A DNA stretch of 64,000 nt. Source: Opisthorchis felineus (taxonomy: Eukaryota > Platyhelminthes > Trematoda > Opisthorchiida > Opisthorchiidae). Location of the stretch: positions 55,764-119,763 of the forward strand of contig SJOL01006478.1 of the NCBI GenBank assembly GCA_004794785.1, in the 5' to 3' direction. Positions 34,301 to 46,219 of the stretch are shown piece by piece. The number at the start of each line of letters is the position of its first letter. The first letter of the stretch is position 1. The position numbers and the translations under genes are program-made. Below the pieces are notes generated by a model. It saw only the letters and a list, made by a program, of their open reading frames with translations, ran no database searches and had not been told where the DNA came from.

Positions 34301-36925
34301 AAGTGCGTCTAACTAACTAACGGGAACATGAAAACTGCACACTGTATCGTTGAATTTTGGCAGAGTGATCGGATTGATCTGTAGACCTGAGATAGAACTA
34401 TCGGTCATGTTTGAATCAGACAGGGAATAGGTAATTAAAGCTGATTCGAAATTTAGCCTGACCCACAAAGGTGATATTAATGTGTAGCATATAGAAATAC
34501 ACTCCGTCTACGTGTCTGTTTGCTGGCGCTTGACAGTTCGTAGACGAAACTTCAGCCAGCCAAGAGATGCTGAGTCATGGTCGGTCAGTGACTGAGTTCA
34601 AGGGTGAATCGTCAACAAACAGAGTGCACTGATAAACTGAGGTTGCTTTCTATGTAGTTGCAAGTGTGTGAAAATATGTTCAGTTAAAAAGCTGTAAAAT
34701 ACACAAACGGAATAATTCTAGGGGCACAAAGAAATCAACAGTGAAAAATCGAGTAAAGAAGCCTATCGTCCTAAGATAAGAAATGTTCAGCAACCAGCGC
34801 GGAACGTCTGCAAAATACTTCGCTCTTAGAACGTTCGACTTTCAAGGACCATTTGTCACCTTTGGAGAAGAAATTCCGAGGGCCGGTAACTAGTTCCACG
34901 ACTTTACTGAGCTAGTGTTTCGTTCCAAATTCAAGGCCAGCTAAATCTGTGAGTGAATCGTGAGTGAATCGTGGAGTATGTGTCCCGAAAGTGGAAACTG
35001 TCAACGAGATCATTTGTAAGTTGAGCTGGTGTTAACGAGAGATCCAAACTAAATCTCTCATTCAAGTGTGATCAAGGCAATTATCTAGCCAGCATTTACA
35101 GCTCAGTTATGCACTCACATGCTGACAGTGCTCGTCAGTGCCTTATCCATCAGCCTTACTGTCGAACGAGAACTACGAAACATGCCTAACTGATACATGC
35201 ATTTGAAGAATAATAGCCGATTTCTCATTTTCATGTGTGCTTGAAAGATGTGACAATTCGCCTACACTATCAACGCCACAAGATTTTACGATGGAAATTC
35301 GGATCAAATAAATATAGTTATTGCCGTCCTAACTAGTGGACCCGGTATTTATCTTGGATATGATTCTGTTAAGTCGGGGATTAAAACTTTACTTGCCATC
35401 TAATTAATTAATGGCAACATAGATCTCCCGACTATTAGCTGTCGTGTTAAAAATTGAATCACAAATCGCTTCACCCGGAAGTCTAATGGAACTGTGTAAC
35501 CTGTGACAGTCTTCGGTAAAATGATATTATTGATAGTAGTCGTGAAATAATGGCCATATTTTGGTGGCACTGAAATCGTTCGGAGTGCGAGTTTTGAGTG
35601 TAGGAACAGTCAGTCGAAAATTCTTCAAGGGAAACAAAACAGCGACTTAAAAATAATCTATGAGCTTACTAAGCTTCCAGAATGACGATACTTTGCTAAG
35701 TGCTGCTGAATAACTCAACGTTGATAACCTTTCTTAACAGCGAGACCATTTGAGGGTTGAAAATAAATCTCACCGGAAGTATCTGGAGTCTGCTAGTTAA
35801 ACAGGTCTGTGCAGATTGCCGTAAAACGCATACACCGGTTCATCAAGATGCGTCTTGTTTTGACAGGATGAGGAAACTGATTTGGCTCAAAGTAAGTTGC
35901 ATTCACAGACGCATGTGGTGAGTGGAACATCATATTGCTTTGTGTAACTAATGAGACAATCAAATGGCGAACTACATTCATTTGCAATCTGAGTGGGTGC
36001 TAACGATAGAATCAACTGAATTCTAGATGAACGCCTCATTTGCGATGGAATCTCGGCACACAAGTAGAACAAAACCGGTCGTTGAACAACAAAGTGTTTT
36101 CAGTGTTCCGTCAAGTAAAAGGGACGACTGAAGAAGTTCAGTTCAATTAACCGAAATGAATTTATTAAAACCGATGCGGGCCTTTATTAATGTGTGTGTG
36201 CCTTGTGTGCCGTAATTAACAACAGTTGGGTATCCAAACCAGCTACACTTTGGCGTGAATGTGTAAGACGCACGATAGCATATTATTTTCGTTAACCTGA
36301 TTGGGTGTGGAAATTTGTCCAGCGACGCGCTCGGAAGTCAGTCAGTCCGGGTTGGTCATATAGTATTTGATACTTACTTGAACAGCATTTTTAGGACACG
36401 TTAAATTAGGCACCTGAGTCGAACAGTGTATTGTTTCTTTCTTACAACCGGTGGCTGCGCAATCTGGTGAGCTGTCATAGTGGAATCTGTTCTGAATTGT
36501 GCAAGCTTTAAGCAGGTGACTGAAGTAACAACATCCTGTATTTTGGATCTTCTCAAAGTAGGGACGTTACCTCTGTTTAGCAACTGTGGCCCGCACAGAA
36601 ACATTTTTAGAGCAATAACCAATAGCATTTCAACCGCATTTGCTGAGCCATCCAAAGAGAGTGACTCCAACTGTACTGCGACTGTTGCGGTCAAAGTGCT
36701 TCATAGACATCATACTGAAGCAAACTTTATTCTGTCTATCACTGAGGCCTTGCTTCTAATCAAGAAACTTGATGTACCGTTTATCACTAAATGGAATGCC
36801 GTTTACATGAACGGACTTTTATTAACAAGCAGACTACTTGGTTAGCCGTACTGACCATTTCACACACAGATATAGTATTTGTAGAATATGGTGAGATATC
36901 ATACCCCGGCAAGTGGGAAGTAGAT
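31386..36925. other. No recognised gene
   Basis: AT-rich intergenic sequence. Open frames at 33370-33660 (minus, 96 codons) and 36480-36845 (plus, 121 codons) have no recognised domain or convincing splice sites. No repeat family was recognised here. Confidence 0.45.
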
Positions 36926-37088
36926 CCTGAGATAGCTCAATCCTTAAGGGGTGAACTTATTGACCATGAGGTTCGTGGTTCGAATCCAACTACGAAAACG
37001 CGACTGCTCCTGGCTAGCTTTCGGCACCCTGATAGTAATTCAACCCTAGAGCCTCCTTCTGGTGCGAAGGAAGCTAGTTATCGAAAGT
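36926..37088 (+). repeat. SINE family B, plus copy
   Basis: GATAGCTCAATCCTTAAGGG (box A), GGTTCGTGGTTCGAATCCAA with a perfect box B (GGTTCGAATCC), then the body GACTGCTCCTGGCTAGCTTT, GGCACCCTGATAGTAATTCA and CTTCTGGTGCGAAGGAAGCT. This is the clearest copy of the family. The 100-codon open frame across it is incidental. Confidence 0.65.
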
Positions 37089-38325
37089 GTTAAAGATGGA
37101 CGATTATTTTATTATTTATAAATAAGTGGGAAGTGGACTGGAATGATTTCAGCCCATGCTGATATCCAGTGGGCTACGCCTGCAAGTACAATTAGTTTGA
37201 CGACCGTGTGCAACTAGTTAGTTTGACATTGTGAGTATAGTATTAAAAGGCACCGCTTAGTTTCCAGGCCCGTGGAATGCTATGTATAAAAGAGTCGATC
37301 AACTCAGAGAAGTGGCTGATTTTGGAAGGGCAGATTGAGCCGCTTCGTGTTTACGGTAAGTGGAGGAAGTCCTCACTATAAGAACTTAATGACCAATTTG
37401 TTCCAGACACGGTTCATTATTGCCAGACTTGAGTTCGACGATGTTACAGACAGTACACACATAGAATATTGCGGCCCGTTTCTCAGTAAGCGAGAAGGAA
37501 CGTTTTGTCTTTCCGGATTCACTGCTTTCCACTATAAAATACCCTCCCACAGCATTGTACTAAGTGGATGGGCTAATCTATCCGCTGTCAACTCTACATC
37601 ATTAGTACTAACGAGTTGTATCCATATTCGGGATGGAATGTTTCAGCTTATCTCAAACAAGTCGATGAGTAGTCAAATTGGGTAGTCGGCTTGTGTTACG
37701 TTAGGCTTCAAGGCTGTTTGGAGTTAGTGTTTATGATAGCACCGAAGTAGGCAGGGAACAGAACTCTCAAATAGTCCACGAGTATGTGTGCAATTGTTTT
37801 TTCTTTTCGAGACCGAATTAAATGCTGTAAACGAAGGCGGTATCCTATTTACAAACAGGTCTAAAAGCGGGTATACGTTTTTTGCTCAATAACACACGAA
37901 TAATCAGTACGCTTTCACTAAGTATTTAGTGAGCCATTTTAGTAATATTGTTACGAAAGTATGCAAATTTCGTCAAGATTTCCTATTTGCTTTGGAGTGG
38001 AACACCTCCCGATATTTATTCATTAACCACACAACACTGGTCTACTAGGGATAAATGCTACTGAGGCCTTGATACCATCTTATAGAATATAAAGGACCAC
38101 CTCTAATTAATTAGCACTTCTTAAATGTCTCAACTGTAGCTACTTTAGAAGAGCTTATCAATAAAAGTGGCATTTGTTTCAGGAAGTCGGATAGAACGCA
38201 CTTGTTGAATTCGTACTGTTTGCTTTCAATTAGTGCCCCATGGAAACCTCATACACAGCTCCCATTACACTGTAATCTACCTGAAGCTCCTTTGGTTAGA
38301 GAGTTTCAAAAATGAACGACAGTCC

Positions 38326-38361
<36 letters not shown>

Positions 38362-38787
38362 TGACAGTTTTTCGTGGTAGTTTTCGCCACATAGAGCGAT
38401 GTTCTGAAATTCATACTCCGAGGAACTTAATAAATTTAGGCATCGCTGCTATTGGCAGGTGGACCTAACTGAATTCATTGGAAAAACACTCCTGATGCTT
38501 ACAAAATGTCGTTACTTTTTACACCATTATCATAGGTGGTCCGTGGTAGAAACTGGTGCTTCGCTCCCGTATGCGAGTGCAATGTAAACAGGTGTCATAA
38601 CCAAATATAAGTGAAAAGGATGTTTATGCTGTCAAGGATACGTCTCGTGTGATTTCGCCCACCCAAGCGATACACGTCGAAAAGCACAATAGCTGTGCAC
38701 AGCGCAACGCAAACTAAACTAGCTTAAAAGTTGTAGGTGGGCAAGCCAGTCACATCGCTCAGGCATGGATAGGTTGACCTGTTCAGA
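37089..38787. other. No recognised gene
   Basis: Contains a 116-codon plus frame (37335-37685) that opens next to a GTAAGT-like site, with no recognised domain, and the (TA)n array at 38329. Nothing else seen. Confidence 0.45.
38329..38360 (+). repeat. (TA)n microsatellite
   Basis: About 16 uninterrupted TA units following AGTCCATG. Confidence 0.95.
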
Positions 38788-38945
38788 CATGATAATTCAG
38801 TTGAGTGCAGCGTGCGTTGTCGGGGTAGTGATAACATGCTCACCTCGCAATTCAGATGCCCGGATTCCAAACTCCGGCTCTAATAAGAGCAACACTTGAG
38901 TCCACTGCGTCCCTCCATTACGCCAGGTCAGGTGAGGGAAGTCAA
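38788..38945 (+). repeat. SINE family D, plus copy
   Basis: ATGATAATTCAGTTGAGTGC, GGTAGTGATAACATGCTCAC, CTCGCAATTCAGATGCCCGG, ATTCCAAACTCCGGCTCTAA, TAAGAGCAACACTTGAGTCC and CCCTCCATTACGCCAGGTCA follow the copy at 29898 in the same order. Confidence 0.5.
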
Positions 38946-39490
38946 ACGAGAGTGATGTGACCGGGAGCAGAAAAATGTTGTGGATGCAGATCATGTGGTC
39001 TGAGGGTGACCAGAAAAATACTAGTGCAAATCGCCCATCTATATTCTCTCGGGTAGTTGGAAAAGGGTACCTAAATGGACATATCTACTTAAATTGTGCA
39101 CATGTCAGTTAAGTGATGTTTACGGAAATTTTTGAAGAATTTTGTGACAGTTGCGACCAGCAGTTCTGGAACATTTCGTGCAGTTTTTTTAAATAGTTCA
39201 GTGTGCTTCGTAGGATATTGCACGTAAGATCACGGCGGCACATCATGTGTTCCTTAGGCAACCAAATGCAGTATACACATTTCTGTTAATACTAAACGTT
39301 TTTGTAGTCTTTATATTGTTCTTAACCTTATTCACGCATTTTGCGAAATTGAGTCTTAAAAACCATCTACCTTTTCTGGACACATATGAAGGGATTTGGG
39401 CCTGCGGAACGGTCGATCTTCTGAAGTTTCATATGAAGTGTTGAGCTCCGAATCCTCCGAGATTCGCACCAATGACATGTACGCATCCAG

Positions 39491-39675
39491 GAGCTGCCGA
39501 ACGGTTTAGTGTTCAAACTATTAACTGGGAGGTCGCGGGTTCGATACTCCATGGAGTTTTTTGAAATACACACTGCTGATGATTCATAATAAGGGTGAGG
39601 CGATGGTACAATACTTCTCATCTTTTCTGCATAGACTGACTTTGCTCACAGGATGAAAACCCCATTGAAAATTCC
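39491..39675 (+). repeat. SINE family C (tRNA-headed), plus copy
   Basis: GCTGCCGAACGGTTTAGTGT and GGTCGCGGGTTCGATACTCC form a tRNA-like head with a perfect box B (GGTTCGATACTCC). The family body follows: CACTGCTGATGATTCATAAT, ATAGACTGACTTTGCTCACA and GGATGAAAACCCCATTGAAA. The body is shared with the copies at 48213, 53736 and 61053. Confidence 0.6.
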
Positions 39676-41295
39676 AAAATCTCGTCACACCACTATCAAG
39701 CTTATTTCTTTATCAAACATTTTAAGAGTTGCCGGTTTTCGACAACATAAGTGTTTTGAATTAAGCTTCAAGATGCGTACGAATTAATACTCATCTCCGG
39801 CTTACTCAGACCACTGGGGAGATCGTTACCCAGGGGCTATAAAGTAGTTTTCTGAGGATTCTTTTACGCACACAATAAATCATCAGTCGGCTGGATGCCA
39901 CGTAAATACATCGGCAGATTAGATCGACGTCTGTCAGAGCTCGAGGTGGAGCGTATACCAAAGTGCGTCCATCGAGCACTCCCGTAGTCGACTGCAAAAG
40001 GTCGGACGTCAGATTGCAAACGCGCAACGCCTGCCTCAAACTGGTAACTAAACCAATGTGCCAGCAGAACCAAACATTTTGTTTACCGGTGAAACAGTAC
40101 TGGTTAGAACTGATCAGCCAGTTCTGTGCGCACATAATGTTTTGAAATTTCGCACCCGTATTTTCTCAAGTTAAAGTGACCTCACGTCATATGAACGTGC
40201 CTCAGTACCACTGATAACTTGTCTTAATGTGAAACTCTGGATCAAAATAAAGATGTTCGCATGTAGAAAAAAGGAGTCCTCAGACCAACCTGAGGTGACC
40301 CAAGGACTTTATATTCTCAGTGCTCGCAAAACCACACGTTTCTTGTGCGCACCTTTCAAGTTATAGTCTGTTCAATCGGTTAGTCAACTGTACATTCAAG
40401 GGGTGAACGCGAAATTCGCATTTGCAGGAGACAACAGCCCATCTTTAATCGGCGTGCACAGTTTTCTTTGAAACCGTAGTGCTTAGAAGGAAAATTAAGC
40501 GTTGAATTGTGGTATTTCTGTACTTCTTCAAAATAGAATGCGCATCCGCCACCGGCGATGGTCAGGTTACTATTTACCCGAGCAAGAAGTAACCCATAAA
40601 CTAGCTTCCAGACCATTGCCATCACCCCTCGATGGTCCGTGGAAAAAACTAACCGAGTAGCAACCTGAAGAGCCACAAAGAAATCGATTGGTTAGGGGCA
40701 AATGCTGCTGGGCTATTAATTAACGTCCGTGATGGATGACCTGCATTTATTGGTTGAGGCTAGTGGACTACAACCCAGGTGACGATCTAAGAAGAGGAAA
40801 GTCCATTTTTGTGGGTTTTGTAACCTGCAGACATGTACTGCCGGCCGCAGGTGTCCAAAAGATGGCCCAACCTATCACATCGATTGTTGTGGTAATTAAT
40901 CTTGCCAAATGTGCGATCAAAACCTGCAGGCTTGTCCCCAAGTTGAGTTTGTACATGGTTCTCTGTTGTTGCTGCTTGTTGGTCGGCCCCTCCCTAAAAC
41001 ACACGGCTTTGTCCTTAAGGCGGTCTGCAAAGCTCCAGGAAGGGTCCTTTAAGAAAACCTAAACAACCGCCATCTTACGGTTCGAACCTTTGAGGCAAAG
41101 GCCAGAAGAAGGTGCCCCCTCCATCCCCAACTGCATTGCGGGCTACACTACTGAATCCTCAGTTAAACCCCTTCTTCGGTCTGGACAGCCGAAAAGTATC
41201 AGTCACCCTTGCAGCTCTTCGTTCAACAGCCCTCACCCACTCAGTAAATGACAGGTCGTCAACCCATCTGCCAGTCCCTAACCATCGTTCCGTTT
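39676..41295. other. No recognised gene; several medium open frames
   Basis: Frames near 100 codons lie at 39806-40135 (minus), 40380-40676 (minus) and 40736-41062 (plus). The segment 40740-41290 is GC-richer and changes frame on both strands, suggesting a decayed element. No named motif was found. Confidence 0.4.
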
Positions 41296-41480
41296 CTGGG
41301 ATTCAGATGAGTCTTCCGTAAAAACAAAATTTGTATGCAAATGAGCGTGTGTCGAATTCTGAGCAGTTTGGGTTCAAGTGAAACATAAGGTTGATGGAAT
41401 CTCAGGAAGTGCGCCCACCTGATGAGCCTCCAAGAAGGGTGAAACCGGTCGTGGGCTGCTAAAGAGTTCCAATTCACCTT
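41296..41480 (+). repeat. Family A repeat, plus copy
   Basis: GGGATTCAGATGAGTC, TTTGTATGCAAATGAGCGTG, AAGTGAAACATAAGGTTGAT, GCGCCCACCTGATGAGCC and AGAAGGGTGAAACCGGTCGT follow the full arm of family A in plus orientation, ending at GGGCTGCTAAAGAG. This is one of the three best-preserved copies. Confidence 0.65.
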
Positions 41481-43027
41481 GTGTTTGATGTTCGTTCAAG
41501 CAAATAGTGTCCTCTTATAGCAATGTCATGCACGACAATAATGCGCAGCCCTTGCTGCCTCTCCTGTGCTCCCGAGTTTCAATGGAATTGTTGGCGGAGT
41601 TATAACTGTTGGGAAATTTGCCGATAGGTGGCTGCCGCAATTTATGGTAACCCACGTCCAATATTTACCCTTCTTTGTAAGCTGGAAGACACGTATAACG
41701 GACCTTTGGTTGAAGCCCTCCGATGGATGGTGCTCATTCATTGTTATCGTAAGGGGAACTTCACACGGGCGCATACAGTAAGGCGTAGATCTTTATGTTG
41801 CATAGACAAGGTTTCTAACAACAAGGAAGAATCTCACAATGCTCAGCCGACAGTGTTTGCCATGATGAAAACGGAATAATAGATATTGAAGGACTACGCG
41901 ATTGATTCGCTTTATGTTTTATTTTGGCCAAAGGATTATCTGTGTACGTGGGGTTGTCACACGGAGAATAGGTGCAGAGGCATTTCACATTTGTTTAATG
42001 GCCCATGTTCAAAAACGACACAAGATCCACGGGGTTTACCGAGATGAAACTGAAACAACAAGACATCTTAAGTCCGAAAATAGTGGTGTCTTCGAGAGCA
42101 CTTCACTACTTCGGAGCCCAGCTGTGATTTTTCATAAATCTATGTATGCCTCGTATTATATGAAGCTCAGAATTTAGTGGATATCAAGACAAAATCCATT
42201 TATGACGTCGAAAATATAAATGATTACTTGAAAATAACATCGTAAGTGCACAACCGTTCAAAAGTGTCATCTTCAAAATGCTGGTGTTGTAAAGGGAAGT
42301 AAGTAAGTAAGTAACGGTTATCTGTCATCGTCCTAATCACTTGTTTGTCTGGCCGTTCAGCTTTACCAGTAACGCCTCTTCGTGTGCTATCTGCATGTTT
42401 TACTCCTCGCAACTGAGGATAGAAATCACTGAACAATTAAGGCGTGACAAAGTGTATTCTGTCATGTATTAGATTATGGATAATTTTTTAATTGGCTTAC
42501 TTAGAGACAGTACTCTTGGTCCTGCTGCACTAGCCCCTGGCATTTCTTGGGCTTCCTAGTTCTACTACGCCTCCCTACTAAAAAGCAAACGTCTTCTGGG
42601 ATGACGCTCACAGTTGTCTTGTTGAATTCTGCTGCGGTGCCCAACAGTTATAGCATCTTAAGTCAGTAAGCGACATTAATGTTTCTGAGATTCCCTGGAG
42701 AGTATGTAGGCGTTTGAAAACATCATATACCTGGTTTTCAACCTGAATTGGGGCGTTTGTTGCACCTTCCTAGCCATAATTACTGTCTTCTGAGGAGGTG
42801 TTCTTTTAGATGTTTCATGGTGGGTTTTGGCACTTTCCTTTTTAGTTCACAGATTGGTAGAAATCCACACATGGCGGGAATATGATCTGAATCAGCATAC
42901 GCCCTTCAGGATGACCGGCCGTCGAGTACTGAACCTCTCTATTGTTAGTTAGTGATTATATGATTGATTTGTCTTACGATTACCCAGTATTATAAGATGC
43001 CACCTTGCACAAAAGCGTAGATTTTAC
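41481..43027. other. No recognised gene
   Basis: Short overlapping frames at 41526-41879 and 41902-42177 and a short TAAG array. Nothing recognisable. Confidence 0.45.
42297..42316 (+). repeat. (TAAG)n short array
   Basis: Four to five units of GTAA/TAAG (GGAAGTAAGTAAGTAAGTAA). A 70-codon minus-strand frame crosses it and is taken as incidental. Confidence 0.8.
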
Positions 43028-43394
43028 CTGAGTCCAGGGATATGAAGAACAACCAAAGACCAGTGCAAAGCTGTAAAGGCGTGCACTCTCCCAACATGCT
43101 AACAAATGGTGGCTCAGACGAACTGAGTCGACCTATATGTGCATCATGATCTTCATCAATTAGGACCGTGTCTGAGAGCTTTGTGGTAATGTATAGAAGA
43201 GTGGTGGTTTTCCTGAAATATGTCTGTGCCACCAAATCTGCGCTAAAGTTGCTTGATGAGTCAACAAAGCTGTTTGGTGTTCCGAACAGACGACGCCAAA
43301 GGGACGGATATTCATTCAAGCAGTGGAATCGCAGGTCAGGCGCTGATGGCTGCTCCTTTACCTGCACAACTAGCTTCACGATTCGGCTGGTCGT
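43028..43394 (-). CDS. Candidate internal exon of an unidentified gene
   Basis: A 367-nt open segment on the minus strand runs from a possible acceptor (CCCCCCGACGACCCAG) to a strong donor (GACTCAG|GTAAAA), phase 0 at the start and phase 1 at the end. It encodes about 122 residues of mixed composition, including LRFHCLNEYPSLWRRLFG, SADLVAQTYFRKTTTLLYI and DTVLIDEDHDAHIGRLSSSE. No family is recognised. The length, balanced composition and donor are more gene-like than the surrounding frames. No partner exon was found on either side, so this could be chance or the coding part of an unknown repeat. Confidence 0.3.
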
Positions 43395-44289
43395 CTGGGT
43401 CGTCGGGGGGTCAATAGTACTTATTCACTTATGGTGTCATAAGGTCAGTTACTGAGCTCGGATGTTGTTTTCAGTGTTCAGAAGTGCAGCAAATCTCTAT
43501 CGAGTAAGTAGCAAGAACACTTGCAAGAACAGGCCAAGTTTTTTTAAGGATTCGAACCTAAAAGGCTGCTATAAAAATGGGATGAACAAAGTTGTAATAC
43601 GGAATGCAATGCAGAAGGTGGGAGTGGTTGTGTGTAACCAGTTACTTACCTAGGTAAACAACTGATATGCCTATGGCTTACATCATTTAAAGAGTGATTA
43701 CTAAATAGGTCAGGTGGGATGTCAGGAAAGAATCAAGCAAAGTGATTGGAGGCATTGGCAGTCACCACGCAACAACCGATTTTGTACGAAGGTGTTTTAT
43801 GTACTTCATGACGCTTAGTATGGTGAACTACCACCAGGCCACTCAACAGGACGATTTGGACCTCCAACTAAAGCATTCAACTGAAAAGTGTAGCCACTAA
43901 GCAGCAGTGATCGGCGCAAAACTACCACATTCATCTAAACTTTAAACTCTCATACAAATTGAGTGCTTGTGCCACATGCAGTATCTGGTGGGCAAGGATT
44001 CTGTTTTGATCACCCCGGTGAGAATTTACGGTCTCACATGGGAATTTGTGCGGAGAACAGTTGAACCGAAGCGTCTGGAAACGAAATCAAGGCATTTGAA
44101 GAGTCCAATGAACAGGAGAGGAGATAATGGTGTAAATCGATGCAGACGTCAGTTCCTCCAAGACAGCTGTGCCTAAACCAGTGGATAGCCACCGGCTTCC
44201 AAACTGGTTGTCAAGAATAAAGATATCTGCGGATCGCCCAGCATGTGCCTGACCATATATTTTAACTAAGTGAAAGATATTACTACCAA
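43395..44289. other. No recognised gene; expected 5' part of Penelope-like element not found
   Basis: The RT fingers and palm of the element at 44290 should lie here if it were full length. No matching motif was seen, so the element is truncated or decayed beyond recognition. Confidence 0.4.
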
Positions 44290-45296
44290 ATGAGAGGTTC
44301 GTCGGTTGGATCGCTAACTTCAGGATCCATCATGCAGATTTTACTGCAAGATGTAAGCAAAAATTTGTGGATCCATATGTAGCCGATACCTTTCTCATCA
44401 TCAACAAGAGTGAAATATAGTAAACAACTAAATTACTGGACAAGGTTTCCGACGAAAAAAGGTCTACAGTGGAAGGATAAAACGACTGAATTTGGCATCC
44501 TTGGAAATATGCATCATAAGACTGCCAAATGGGCAACCGAAAACCGATATTTAAAGGGAAGCTGCTTACAGTGGTCAAATCCTGAACTACCGTAGAAAAC
44601 TCTCGAGCTGCCCCAAAAATGTGCTGCAACGATACACTTTTCAGGAGGAATGAAATACATGACGGCATTATGGGACCCAAAGTTAACGAAGAAAAACGTT
44701 TGTGCAAAGTCCTCCCAAGCCATGATTATCCGAAAAGACTTATCGTCAGATCTCTGAGAAAAAAGGACTTGGCTACTTCAACAACAGTTGCCTACATACC
44801 TACAAAAACAACTCGTGAAGCACTGTCGTAGTCAAGAGAACATTGAAGCTCAGCGTTATATGCCAAATCCAATGCAAGGATTGTGACAAGCACCATGTTG
44901 GGGACACCGGAAGGAAATCACTTGCAAGACACTATGAATACCAAAATGAGCAACTAATTTTTATTCCAGTGTCTATCTGTGAATAGGGAAGAAGATGGAG
45001 TTAAAGGAGACACTATCCATCCACTAGCACAAGCAGGAACAAAGGACGAACGCGAATTCTTAGACGGATGTGCTAAACTGAGAAATTCATCAATAAGCAC
45101 ATTGCGATTGACTATATCTCATCGGCAGAATCGACAGCACTTCACTGATGTTTCGCTGCCCCATAACCGTGCTCTGCTTGGAAATTTTATTGTGAAGAAA
45201 AGAATAAAAGTAGATCGGGAGGACATTAGTGCTAATCTTCCGCAGTTATTCCGAAATTACTACACCTCCAGACACGTACTGGACAGAAACTGATAA
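44290..45296 (+). mobile_element. Second Penelope-like element remnant, RT motif C mutated
   Basis: In frame pieces it reads KFVDPYVADTFLIINKSEI (RT motif C, normally YVDDTF; the first catalytic Asp is Ala here), then LASLEICIIRLPNGQPKTDI, REAAYSGQILNYRRKLSS and CPKNVLQRYTFQEE (the conserved LPFLDV, Y(R)K, H and CxxxxxxxLF region of the family). After decayed sequence come QIQCKDCDKHHVGDTGRK (GIY-YIG block with CxxC motif) and the C-terminal TKDEREFLDG and INKHIAIDYIS. The order and spacing follow a Penelope-like polyprotein. Multiple stops and frame changes show it is inactive. The upstream RT palm and fingers were not found. Confidence 0.8.
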
Positions 45297-46219
45297 TAAC
45301 AACGCTGTTGAGATTGATTAGCAATCACATCTTGCAGCGTCTCCAGCCACACAGAAGACGGATCAAGCGGACACCATCCTGGAAGATGAATTGCACCAAC
45401 AGTATCCAGACTTTTGATGACCTTTTTCATACAGAGCAGAGAGCTTTGGGACTCTCAAGCTCGAAACGGTACAAGAACTCGGAGAAGAAGCAAGTAGAGG
45501 CCACAAAAAGACACAAAACCCATGGTGTAGAATCGAAAACACTAAAACGCACCACCGAAGCCGAGTAGAGATCAGCAGATCTTTGGATGGAAGTTGCAGC
45601 CAATAGAACTGGACCTTGTAACCCAATTGAGAGCCAGAAAAGCAGGATACTTCGGAACAGAAATGACCAGTGGACCAATGAGTGCAACGAAAGGAAGCTA
45701 CCGAAAACAGAAGCTGTCCAATCAAGCAGTCAAATTACTAGAACACTGGCTAGATTGATACAAGAAATACGAACCAATCGAAATGGAGAGATGGAAATAC
45801 TAAATTGGATATACTCAACGGACCAGCGAAATACAAGAGAATCAGGCAAAATTCGCAGTGCAGCTAAACAGATCTCGGTTTCATCAATCCTCAGACGACG
45901 TTACAGATTACGAGTACTTCAAAAGCCATACAAGAAAGAGTCAAGGAATTACCCACTCAACAACGGAACAACAACGACGTATGTAAGCATGATGAAGAAA
46001 AGTTTGCAAACGAACTGCCAAGCTCGGAAAAAACATATCAAATGCCAATTGATCTGCAACCAGGTATCTTTTGGTACGATTCAACATGCTGCCAAGTCAC
46101 CACGACCAGTCCCAGTCTCTTTGGGTCAAAAATTTGAATCAGTCTTACCGGCATACCAGTTAAGGCTACCAAAACGTTCTGCTCACGGCTTCCCATTGCA
46201 TATGGATCTTAGTGGATAG
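45297..46219 (+). other. A-rich, open-frame-rich stretch downstream of the second Penelope-like element
   Basis: Strongly A-rich on the plus strand, with long frames (86 codons at 45308, 210 codons at 45587) whose predicted products are rich in Lys, Arg, Gln, Asn, Thr and Ser. No domain is recognised. The composition matches the preceding Penelope-like remnant, and these elements often carry extra coding or lie in partial tandem copies, so it may be the tail of that element or the 5' part of another. The long minus-strand frames opposite are shadows of the same bias. Confidence 0.35.

Noticed and set aside
36926..37088. Possible tRNA gene
   Set aside because: Box A and B are present, but the head does not close into a full cloverleaf and the same head plus body recurs elsewhere, so it is a SINE. 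The same reasoning applies to 39491, 48213, 61053, 29898 and 38788.
36791..37093. 100-codon plus frame
   Set aside because: Most of it is the SINE B copy.
45363..45725. 120- and 86-codon minus frames opposite the A-rich block
   Set aside because: They are shadows of the biased plus-strand sequence with different overlapping phases and no recognised domain.
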